Positions 1 to 5,336 of a stretch of DNA of 8,021 nt are shown one piece after another (positions within the stretch are counted from its first letter, which is position 1; each line of letters starts with the position of its first letter). Under the pieces are notes generated by a model. That model worked only from the letters and a program-made list of their open reading frames with translations, did no database searches and was not told the origin of the DNA. Both the position numbers and the translations under genes were made by a program. The stretch spans positions 1 through 8,021 of the forward strand of contig JAEOTL010000200.1 of assembly GCA_016839845.1 (NCBI GenBank). The letters are read 5' to 3'. The stretch is from Promethearchaeota archaeon. Its GTDB lineage: Archaea; Asgardarchaeota; Lokiarchaeia; Sigynarchaeales; SOKP01.

Positions 1-1
1 A

Positions 2-400
2 GGAGAAAATGTATCTACGCTTGAGGTTGAGATGATCCTCAATTCTTATCCTGAAATTGAATATTGCACTGTTTATGGAGTTGAAATTCCAAAACATGAA
101 GGAAAAGCTGGAATGGTTGCGATAAAGCTAAAAAAAGCTGATCAATTTAATTTTAAGAAATTTGCTAATTTTACGATAGAAAATTTACCAAAATATTCAA
201 TTCCTATTTTCCTTAGAGTCCAGGATGAATTGGAATTTACGGGGACTCATAAATTGAGAAAAGTTAACCTTCGTAAACAAGGTTATGATAATAATAAAAT
301 TAGTGAGCCTATATATCTATGGAGTCCGTCTACACAATCTTATAATCTTTTGAAAAATGAAGATTATATAGATATTATAGATGGAAAACTGAAGATTTAA
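2..400 (+). CDS. FATP/SLC27-like very-long-chain acyl-CoA synthetase, C-terminal part (5' end outside window)
   Basis: The reading frame is open from base 2, so only the last 132 residues are seen. The visible protein opens with GENVST, the motif that starts the C-terminal lid domain of AMP-binding enzymes. It continues with a YGVEIP...EGKAGM block and ends with ITGT-type motif EFTGTHKLRKV (visible residues about 78-88). That ending is characteristic of the fatty-acid transport protein/very-long-chain acyl-CoA synthetase branch, rather than the PKTxxGK ending of ordinary acyl-CoA ligases. Family members activate long or very long fatty acids to acyl-CoA with ATP; in this branch K84 of the visible part would be the candidate lid lysine. 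The last residues (DGKLKI) also match the usual length and end of the family. The gene converges on the small minus-strand gene 19 bases downstream. The N-terminal ATP-binding region is outside the window, so substrate chain length is not inferable. Confidence 0.85.
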   Translation, partial: GENVSTLEVEMILNSYPEIEYCTVYGVEIPKHEGKAGMVAIKLKKADQFNFKKFANFTIENLPKYSIPIFLRVQDELEFTGTHKLRKVNLRKQGYDNNKISEPIYLWSPSTQSYNLLKNEDYIDIIDGKLKI

Positions 401-419
401 TTATGAAGCAATGAGTAAG

Positions 420-641
420 TTAAAATCCGTAAATATCCGATGCATAATATTTTTGCTTCGCCTTTTTAAGAGTATAGATTTCCTCAAAATATCTTGGATT
501 TGAAATATATTTTTCGGAATTATCTACCTTGTTTTCTTGAGGTCTTTGATCTTCTTGTTCCTCAATTTTAAGAGTTTGAACTTTACTTTTTTTAATTTTA
601 GGGCGTTTTAAAATTATTACTTCTTTATATGTTTGGGTCAC
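420..641 (-). CDS. Small charged hypothetical protein, 73 aa, GTG start with strong SD
   Basis: I do not recognise this protein. It is 73 residues, highly charged, with a Lys-rich N-terminal half (KRPKIKKSK near residues 12-20), an acidic Gln/Glu stretch (about 26-37) and an aromatic C-terminal third (YISNPRYFEEIY, then KYYASDIYGF). There is no membrane segment, signal peptide or Cys pair. The start is GTG at 641-639, chosen because a GAAAGGAGGT Shine-Dalgarno sequence (RC of 651-660) sits 9 bases upstream; this is the strongest ribosome-binding site in the window and the main reason to believe the gene. A TATA-like CTATAAACC lies further upstream. The gene is convergent with the acyl-CoA synthetase end. 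It could be a small nucleic-acid-binding or regulatory protein from its charge, but that is only a guess. A chance ORF is the alternative. Confidence 0.5.
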   Translation of the reverse strand: MTQTYKEVIILKRPKIKKSKVQTLKIEEQEDQRPQENKVDNSEKYISNPRYFEEIYTLKKAKQKYYASDIYGF

Positions 642-650
642 TGTTTATCT

Positions 651-660
651 ACCTCCTTTC
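651..660 (-). promoter_or_regulatory. Shine-Dalgarno sequence of the 73-aa gene
   Basis: On the minus strand this reads GAAAGGAGGT, a full match to the anti-SD core, ending 9 bases before the GTG start. No other gene in the window has an SD of this strength, and it decides the otherwise uncertain GTG start. Confidence 0.65.
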
Positions 661-688
661 TCTACTAAGTATAGATAAAGCAAGGATT

Positions 689-697
689 GGTTTATAG
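689..697 (-). promoter_or_regulatory. Candidate archaeal-type TATA box for the 73-aa gene
   Basis: The minus strand reads CTATAAACC. A start site about 25 bases downstream would fall near base 668, giving a leader of about 26 bases that includes the SD. The same 9-mer occurs before the propeller gene (1922-1930). Short inverted arms AGTTT/AAACT at 696-700 and 709-713 flank its upstream side and could be an operator, but are short enough to be chance. No well-spaced bacterial -35/-10 pair was found, although a TATACT lies at about 669-674. Confidence 0.3.
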
Positions 698-793
698 TTT
701 TGGGTCTCAAACTCTTAGTGGCGTTTTGAACTATTATTAGACTCAATATAAACTTGCAGAATAATAAATTAATATAAATTAATTTTTAAATTA

Positions 794-940
794 TGCTCTG
801 TATTTGGGTTACCGGACGAAATTTGGGTGCAAAAGGTATGTGCAGCAATTGTCCTTAAACCAGGTGAGCAATTATCTTCCGAAGAGGTTCCGAAGAGTGG
901 GAACGGTCAGATTTTTAAATATATATTGATGGAAATGTAA
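794..940 (+). pseudogene. C-terminal relic of an AMP-binding acyl-CoA synthetase with internal deletion
   Basis: Plus-strand frame 2 reads VFGLPDEIW from 800, continues VQKVCAAIVLKPGEQLSSEE to 886, and ends PKSGNGQIFKY before a TAA at 938-940. The first block matches the start of the C-terminal domain of ordinary acyl-CoA ligases (GxPDExWGQxV...LKPGE). The last block matches their terminal PKTxxGKILK motif, with the catalytic-lysine position changed to Gln (NGQ). Between them about 30 residues normally present (the ...YKVPKxVEFVDELPK part) are missing. The join falls exactly on two TTCCGAAGAG copies at 877-886 and 888-897. There is no N-terminal domain, and stops appear upstream of about 780. 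This is a different ligase branch from the FATP-like gene at the left edge. It is a decayed remnant and very unlikely to be expressed as an enzyme. Confidence 0.75.
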
Positions 941-968
941 AGTCCCTTAAAATAGTTAAAATCAATAG

Positions 969-1892
969 TTAATTTTCAAATTTTAATTCAGCAATTGCAA
1001 TCCCACTTTCACCTGCCACAGAATATAGCATATAAATCCTGTTATTTTCTTCATAAATGGCGGGATCACGTAATTGACATGCTTTTTCATAGACAGGTCC
1101 CCGTTTGGAGGGGATTGGTTTCAAGTTTCCGCCTTCCCAGTCTTCTTCAGGTCGCAGCACCTCAATAGGATCGGACGGCTTCCATATTAACCAATCTTCG
1201 GTTAATTCAATAGTCGATAATAAGATTTTTTCCGGAGATTCCCCTACATTGGTCCAAAATATTTTTAGCTGATTATTTACAACCCTCAAAGCAGAATGTC
1301 GCATTGTAATAGGAAAAAGTCGTTTTCCTTGTTCAAAATGATCTAAACCATTTAGAGATCGATAAAATATCCCGGGCATGCTCATTCCGTAAAAATACTC
1401 GCTGTAATGGAAAACTCGAAGATATGGGGGAGTAATAATCTCTGGTCTGGCGTTGAAGTGGATTCCATCTATTGAGGTGGCAACTCTAGTTAATTGTCGT
1501 CCTCCTGATTCTAATCCATGGTAATACATCCTAATTTCTTTCCTATCTTCGATAACATGTATATCAGGGGATGCGATGTGGGGGACATCGCTATCTAGCA
1601 TATTTGTTCTAATTTTTAATTTTGGAGGAACTGTAGGGAAATACGATTCTTCAAGGTGAAGACTTCCGTTTCTGTAAATCTTCCAAGGACCTTCCAACTT
1701 TTCAGCGAACGCTAATCGGATGTAGGTACCTTTATGACCAGCAAAATAGAGGTAGTAATTTCCAAGCGGATTTTCAATCCAACTCGGTACCCGAATTAAA
1801 GAAGGACCTGCAATATTCGAGCCTATACTAGAATCTAATTCTGGATATATTATTGGATTACTTTTTAATCTTTTTACTAAGATCTCGATCAT
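969..1892 (-). CDS. Predicted five-bladed beta-propeller protein, GH43/GH130-like superfamily
   Basis: A 307-residue protein with the blade pattern of the arabinanase/levansucrase/GH130-type propeller superfamily. The segments in order are: GPSLIRVPSW with YYLYFAGHKG (about 29-55) and AFAEKLEGPW (61-70); SPDIHV with RMYYHG (108-126) and TRVATSIDGIHF (135-146); RHSALRV (199-204); and LRDPAIYEENNRIYMLYS with GIAIAEL at the end (274-303). The xSPD and LRDP acids sit where GH43-like enzymes carry catalytic Asp, but I cannot assign the acid/base residue, so glycosidase or phosphorylase activity is not proven. There is no signal peptide, so it is probably cytosolic. It lies 74 bases downstream of sulfatase 1 in the same direction and is likely cotranscribed or from its own CTATAAACC box. 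The ATG start has no SD, and the first strongly conserved residues follow within 15 codons. The context suggests processing of a sugar that the sulfatases desulfate. Confidence 0.75.
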   Translation of the reverse strand: MIEILVKRLKSNPIIYPELDSSIGSNIAGPSLIRVPSWIENPLGNYYLYFAGHKGTYIRLAFAEKLEGPWKIYRNGSLHLEESYFPTVPPKLKIRTNMLDSDVPHIASPDIHVIEDRKEIRMYYHGLESGGRQLTRVATSIDGIHFNARPEIITPPYLRVFHYSEYFYGMSMPGIFYRSLNGLDHFEQGKRLFPITMRHSALRVVNNQLKIFWTNVGESPEKILLSTIELTEDWLIWKPSDPIEVLRPEEDWEGGNLKPIPSKRGPVYEKACQLRDPAIYEENNRIYMLYSVAGESGIAIAELKFEN

Positions 1893-1921
1893 TGTATTAG
1901 ATAGAGTTTGGTTAGTTATTA

Positions 1922-1930
1922 GGTTTATAG
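1922..1930 (-). promoter_or_regulatory. Candidate TATA box for the propeller gene
   Basis: The minus strand reads CTATAAACC, identical to the candidate box before the 73-aa gene. Its near edge is about 29 bases before the ATG at 1892, so a transcript starting about 25 bases downstream of the box would be nearly leaderless. This agrees with the absence of an SD. The rest of the 1893-1966 gap shows nothing else. Confidence 0.3.
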
Positions 1931-1966
1931 AAAGGTAATTTATTGAAGACTATTGTAATCACCATT

Positions 1967-3547
1967 TTATGTTAAAGATTGCCTATGAGGATAACAGCTT
2001 TGAGCTTTAAGATTTTCATGAAATAACTCATTTACCAACTCATTTCTTAATTCTCTATTTTCATACCATAAATTATGTAATTCATTTGGGTCATTTTTTC
2101 TGTCAAAGATATCTCCGTAATCTCTCAAGCCTTCATATAAAGTAATTTTATAGTCCTCTGTAACCAGATGGCGTAATCTTATCTTGTAAGGATCAACTTC
2201 TTCATCTTCTTCAATCAAACAACAATTCCTAATTTTCATGTTTGGGTTATCTAATATTGGAGTTATATCATATCCTTGCATGTCCGGTGGCTGACGACGT
2301 TGACCAATACCTAGAAGGTTTAATATTGTCTTAGGAATATCAATAGAACTTACTAAAGAGTCAGAAATAGCAGATCTTGTCAGTCTAGGCACTTTCCATA
2401 TTAAAGGGACTTGCAATACCCCATTGAAGGGATTAGGTCCCTTTAAACACATTCCATGGTCTCCCATTAAGTCCCCATGGTCGCTTGTATAAATTACCAT
2501 GGTGTTATCTGCCAACCCTAATTTTTCTAATGAGGATAGGATTTTACCGACACCATTGTCTATCATTGAAATAGCTCCATATGTTAAAGCAATAAAATCT
2601 CGAACTTCTTCTTCGGTTGATTCTCTTATTAGAGTACCTCGAAAAGGGGGATTTTTTAAATATTGACCTAAGAATTTGTGCTGGTACAAATTCTTAATAT
2701 CACTATAACTTGGAGGGAGAGGGATATCTTCTGGTTTATACATTTCATTATACTTTCCAGGGGGCCCAACAGGATGATGCGGATCAGGAAATGAGCAATG
2801 GAGAAAAAACGGTTTGTTTCCATATTCTCCTTGAACGTATCTTTCAAGAAAGGCTATTGTTCGTTCCGTAACATATGTGGTTGGATAAAGTTCCTCTGGC
2901 AATTCAGTTTTATGAATGAAACGAAATGGTTTTCTGGTCCTCCTCAGTTTTAAAAGTTCTGTAAAGATTGAATTTTTATCTTCAAATGTGTTCTTCCCTA
3001 AAAGTTTTGACAACGATTCTTTATATTCTACAGCTTTTTCTACTAGCCAATCAAATTGATGTCCACCACAAATATCACCATGCCCTATAGAAATTTCTAC
3101 CTCGTCAAACCCATAGTAAGATGATTTGAATATTTTTTTTATTTTTGGTGCTGTATTAGGATTGTCCCAATTGGTAGTCTGTTCGGCAGAAAAGGATTTT
3201 CTTTTAAAAGGAAGAAAATACCATTGCAGGTGCATTTTACCGACATTTATAGTATGATACCCTTTTCTTTGGAGAGTTTGAGTTATTGTAGGAACATTCT
3301 GAGGCAAATTAATTCCATTGCTTCTAACTCCATGCATGTTGGGATATAATCCTGTAAGGAGGGTTGCTCTATTAGGCATGCACATTGGATTAGCAACGTA
3401 GGCATTTGTAAATCTCACTCCTGTACTTGCAAATTTATCAATATTGGGTGTTTTTAAAATTGGATTTCCTGAGCAACCTAAGTGATCTGCTCGTTGCTGA
3501 TCGGTTATTATAAACAACACATTCATTTTTTCGCTGATGACACTCAA
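1967..3547 (-). CDS. Type I sulfatase 1 (formylglycine-dependent, cytosolic)
   Basis: A 526-residue alkaline-phosphatase-superfamily sulfatase. Motifs seen: FIITDQQRADHLG (12-24) with the first metal Asp; NPMCMPNRATLLTG (53-66), where C56-x-P58-x-R60 is the site converted to formylglycine; VGKMH (102-106) with K104/H106; HCSFPDPHHPV (250-260) with the substrate-loop His; and TSDHGDLMGDHG (354-365) with metal D356/H357, followed by K369. The C-terminal subdomain ends with the usual DRKNDPNELHNL block. There is no signal peptide. Substrate unknown. It is closest to sulfatase 2. The start is uncertain: the TTG at 3547 is given, but the ATG at 3526 (MNVLFIITDQ) is equally good, because the position of the paralogues' ATG is ATC here. 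It follows sulfatase 2 after a 184-base gap that contains a promoter-like box, and precedes the propeller gene by 74-77 bases. Confidence 0.93.
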   Translation of the reverse strand: MSVISEKMNVLFIITDQQRADHLGCSGNPILKTPNIDKFASTGVRFTNAYVANPMCMPNRATLLTGLYPNMHGVRSNGINLPQNVPTITQTLQRKGYHTINVGKMHLQWYFLPFKRKSFSAEQTTNWDNPNTAPKIKKIFKSSYYGFDEVEISIGHGDICGGHQFDWLVEKAVEYKESLSKLLGKNTFEDKNSIFTELLKLRRTRKPFRFIHKTELPEELYPTTYVTERTIAFLERYVQGEYGNKPFFLHCSFPDPHHPVGPPGKYNEMYKPEDIPLPPSYSDIKNLYQHKFLGQYLKNPPFRGTLIRESTEEEVRDFIALTYGAISMIDNGVGKILSSLEKLGLADNTMVIYTSDHGDLMGDHGMCLKGPNPFNGVLQVPLIWKVPRLTRSAISDSLVSSIDIPKTILNLLGIGQRRQPPDMQGYDITPILDNPNMKIRNCCLIEEDEEVDPYKIRLRHLVTEDYKITLYEGLRDYGDIFDRKNDPNELHNLWYENRELRNELVNELFHENLKAQSCYPHRQSLT

Positions 3548-3630
3548 CTCATATTCTTTTAATTTAAGTATTTTATATTCCTAAATAAAAAATTAAAAAA
3601 AATTAAACTTTAAAATCACGCTCTAGCTTG
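3548..3630. repeat. Imperfect direct repeat, copy adjacent to sulfatase 1
   Basis: It aligns with 3666-3746 at an offset of 116-117 bases. Shared anchors are CTCAT-TCTTTTA at the left end, TATTTTATATT in the middle (3569-3579) and GCTCTAGCTTG at the right end (3620-3630), with A-rich sequence between. On the minus strand the unit is a sulfatase gene 3' end, an AT-rich spacer with a TATA-like box, then the next gene's leader. Confidence 0.7.
3569..3579 (-). promoter_or_regulatory. TATA-like box upstream of sulfatase 1
   Basis: The minus strand reads AATATAAAATA preceded by purine-rich AGG, resembling a BRE/TATA pair. It lies about 22 bases before the TTG at 3547 and about 43 before the ATG at 3526. 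A start near 3548 would give a short leader for the ATG. A near-identical box survives in the other repeat copy at 3686-3696. Confidence 0.35.
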
Positions 3631-3660
3631 AAAAATTTGGAGTAAATTCTTACTATAATA
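3616..3660 (-). pseudogene. Remnant C-terminus of a deleted sulfatase gene
   Basis: Minus-strand codons read NLLQIFQARA and a TGA stop (3616-3618), preceded by YYSK and an upstream TGA at 3661-3663. The end CAA-GCT-AGA-GCG-TGA is the same QARA-stop as sulfatase 2 (CAA-GCT-AGA-GCA-TAA), differing only at a synonymous third base and in the stop codon. Upstream it joins a leader-like TTGA sequence and TATA-like box, as if all but the ends of a gene had been lost. Too short to encode a functional protein. Confidence 0.6.
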
Positions 3661-3665
3661 TCAAT

Positions 3666-3746
3666 CTCATTCTCTTTTATTCATATATTTTATATTGCTA
3701 ATTAAACATTAAAAAAAAAAATAAAGTTTAATTATGCTCTAGCTTG
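3666..3746. repeat. Imperfect direct repeat, copy overlapping the 3' end of sulfatase 2
   Basis: This is the partner of 3548-3630. Here the GCTCTAGCTTG anchor (3736-3746) is the actual coding 3' end of sulfatase 2. The box at 3686-3696 has no complete gene after it, because the sequence runs directly into the remnant C-terminus at 3616-3660. Confidence 0.7.
3711..3721 (-). terminator. Oligo-T tract after sulfatase 2
   Basis: An uninterrupted run of 11 T on the minus strand, starting 11 bases beyond the TAA of sulfatase 2, with no hairpin before it. This fits an archaeal-style oligo-U terminator, but the sequence is so AT-rich that it may be chance. Confidence 0.3.
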
Positions 3747-5303
3747 TCTTACAGTACGATCATCTATATTGATGATCTCGTGAAGAAGTTTGTTCACTAA
3801 ATTATTTCTAATTTCCCTTGAATTTGGATCATGCCATAAATTATTTAATTCATCTGGATCATTATCTAAGTCAAAAAGATCTCCAGTTTCCTCTCTTCCG
3901 TAATATACTGTAATTCGATACCTATCAGTTATCATAGTTCGAGCCCTAAATGGAGGAAGTCCCGTCGCATCTTTTAAAGTATCTTCATCTTCTTCAATTA
4001 TACAATGATCTCTTACAGTCGTTTCTGGGTTTTTAAAAATTGGTGTTAAATCAAACCCTTGCATTCCAGGAGGGTAGTTTCTCCTTTTAATATTCAAGAG
4101 ACTAAGAATTGTAGAAGGTATATCGATTGTACTAGCTAGTGATTTAGTTATCGTCCCAGGTTTAGTTATACCAGGGACTTTCCAAATAAAGGGAACTTTT
4201 ACTTCTCCTTGGTAATGCGCTCGTCCTTTCATTATTATTCCATGATCGCCCATAAAGTCCCCATGATCGCTTGTAAATATTATTATCGTGTTTTCTTCCA
4301 ACCCAAAAGTATTTAATGCTGCTATTATTTGCCCTATTCCATGGTCTATCATTGAAATTGTTCCATAAGTGTAGGCTTGGAATTTTCGTAATTGTTCTTC
4401 TGGTATTCCGCGTGAAACTGACCCATGAGTGGAAGCTTGGGTTTTTCGCATTTGTTCTTCTTGTATTCTGCGTGCGCTTCTTCTTTTAAAATATACCCCT
4501 AATACTTCATGATCATGCACACTCTCCAAATTTTTGAACGTTGGGGAAATTTTGATTTCATTAGGGTCATACATCTCTTTATATTTTCCAGGAGGTGAGA
4601 CAGGATGATGAGGATCGGGAAACGAGCAATGTAGGAAGAAGGGTTTGCTTCCATATTTCCCTTCTGAAAATCTTTTAAGAAATGAGATGGTTTTTTCTGT
4701 TACATACGATGTTTGATAAAGTTCTTCTGGGATTGTAGGATCATACGTAATATAATCGAAGAGTTTAGGAGCATTATACTTCACTGACTTGTAATATTCT
4801 AGATTCCTTTCTTCAAGCCAATCTAAATAGTGTCCTCCAACAGCCCATCCATGCCCTATGGTAAATTCTACTTCATCCAATCCATAATATGGCTTCGGAA
4901 TAGGTGGTTTTTTATCTTTATCAACGAATACACTAGTGATCATTGATTCTACAGACTTGAATTTCCTACTATAAGATGAACCATAATAATTTAGATGGAT
5001 TTTACCGATTGAACAGGTATGATAGCCATTGTTAAGAAGAGTTTGAGTTATTGTTGGAATATTGGTATCTAAATTGATCCCATTAGACCTTACCCCATGA
5101 ACACTCGGATATTTTCCTGTAAAAATTGTAGCTCTGTTAGGCATGCACATTGGGTTGGCCACATAAGTGTGTGTAAATCTAATTCCTTCGCTTGCAAGTT
5201 TATCAAGATTAGGGGTTTTTATATCAGGATTTCCTGCACAACCCAAATGATCCGCACGTTGTTGGTCAGTAATAATAAATAAAACATTCATTTTTTCCTT
5301 CAT
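3732..5303 (-). CDS. Type I sulfatase 2 (formylglycine-dependent), with internal 20-aa duplication
   Basis: A 523-residue sulfatase, paralogue of sulfatase 1. Residue numbers here count from the upstream TTG at 5312, so subtract 3 for the chosen ATG. Motifs: FIITDQQRADHLGCAG (12-27); NPMCMPNRATIFTG (53-66) with C56-x-P58-x-R60; IGKIH (102-106); HCSFPDPHHPV (228-238); TSDHGDFMGDHG (347-358), then K362. The C-terminal block is FDLDNDPDELNNL. An extra 20-residue tandem copy occupies 281-300, beside the normal helix at 301-320. The chosen start (ATG at 5303, MKEKMN) aligns exactly with MGEKPN of sulfatase 3 and is preceded by GGTTGAG. TTG 5312 and ATG 5291 are alternatives. There is no signal peptide. 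The gap to sulfatase 3 is only 33 bases, indicating cotranscription. Substrate unknown. Confidence 0.93.
   Translation of the reverse strand: MKEKMNVLFIITDQQRADHLGCAGNPDIKTPNLDKLASEGIRFTHTYVANPMCMPNRATIFTGKYPSVHGVRSNGINLDTNIPTITQTLLNNGYHTCSIGKIHLNYYGSSYSRKFKSVESMITSVFVDKDKKPPIPKPYYGLDEVEFTIGHGWAVGGHYLDWLEERNLEYYKSVKYNAPKLFDYITYDPTIPEELYQTSYVTEKTISFLKRFSEGKYGSKPFFLHCSFPDPHHPVSPPGKYKEMYDPNEIKISPTFKNLESVHDHEVLGVYFKRRSARRIQEEQMRKTQASTHGSVSRGIPEEQLRKFQAYTYGTISMIDHGIGQIIAALNTFGLEENTIIIFTSDHGDFMGDHGIIMKGRAHYQGEVKVPFIWKVPGITKPGTITKSLASTIDIPSTILSLLNIKRRNYPPGMQGFDLTPIFKNPETTVRDHCIIEEDEDTLKDATGLPPFRARTMITDRYRITVYYGREETGDLFDLDNDPDELNNLWHDPNSREIRNNLVNKLLHEIINIDDRTVRQARA
4353..4472 (-). repeat. In-frame 60-bp tandem duplication inside sulfatase 2
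   Basis: The two units, 4353-4412 and 4413-4472, match at about 48 of 60 bases. They encode 20-residue copies: RRIQEEQMRKTQASTHGSVS (residues 281-300) and RGIPEEQLRKFQAYTYGTIS (301-320). The second unit runs straight into the conserved MIDHGIG and matches the same segment of sulfatase 1 (TEEEVRDF...TYGAISMID). It is therefore the original, and the first is the extra, diverged copy. Confidence 0.9.
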
Positions 5304-5336
5304 GTTTCTCAACCTTAATTATTCTATTTTAAACTA

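Larger units (their letters stand above)
642..968. other. Intergenic region holding promoter, SD and an acyl-CoA ligase relic
   Basis: This 327-base stretch has no intact gene. From left to right it holds the SD and TATA-like box of the small minus-strand gene (to about 713), then about 80 bases of very AT-rich sequence with stops in every frame that I looked at and nothing recognisable (714-793). The plus-strand ligase fragment follows at 794-940, then 28 bases to the stop of the propeller gene. Confidence 0.7.

Noticed and set aside
1912..1965. 17-residue minus-strand ORF (ATG-GTG-ATT...) between sulfatase 1 and the propeller gene
   Set aside because: Too short, no SD before it and no sign of a leader-peptide or attenuator structure.
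3586..3610. A-rich stretch as a regulatory or origin-like element
   Set aside because: It is part of the duplicated AT-rich spacer and shows no iterons or ordered motif beyond base composition.
3686..3696. Second TATA-like box as an active promoter
   Set aside because: It is a duplicate of the 3569-3579 box and is followed only by the remnant C-terminal codons, so no complete gene uses it directly, although readthrough into sulfatase 1 cannot be excluded.
5097..5282. Plus-strand 61-codon open frame opposite the start of sulfatase 2
   Set aside because: Antisense shadow of the conserved sulfatase N-terminal motifs, with no SD and no recognisable protein.
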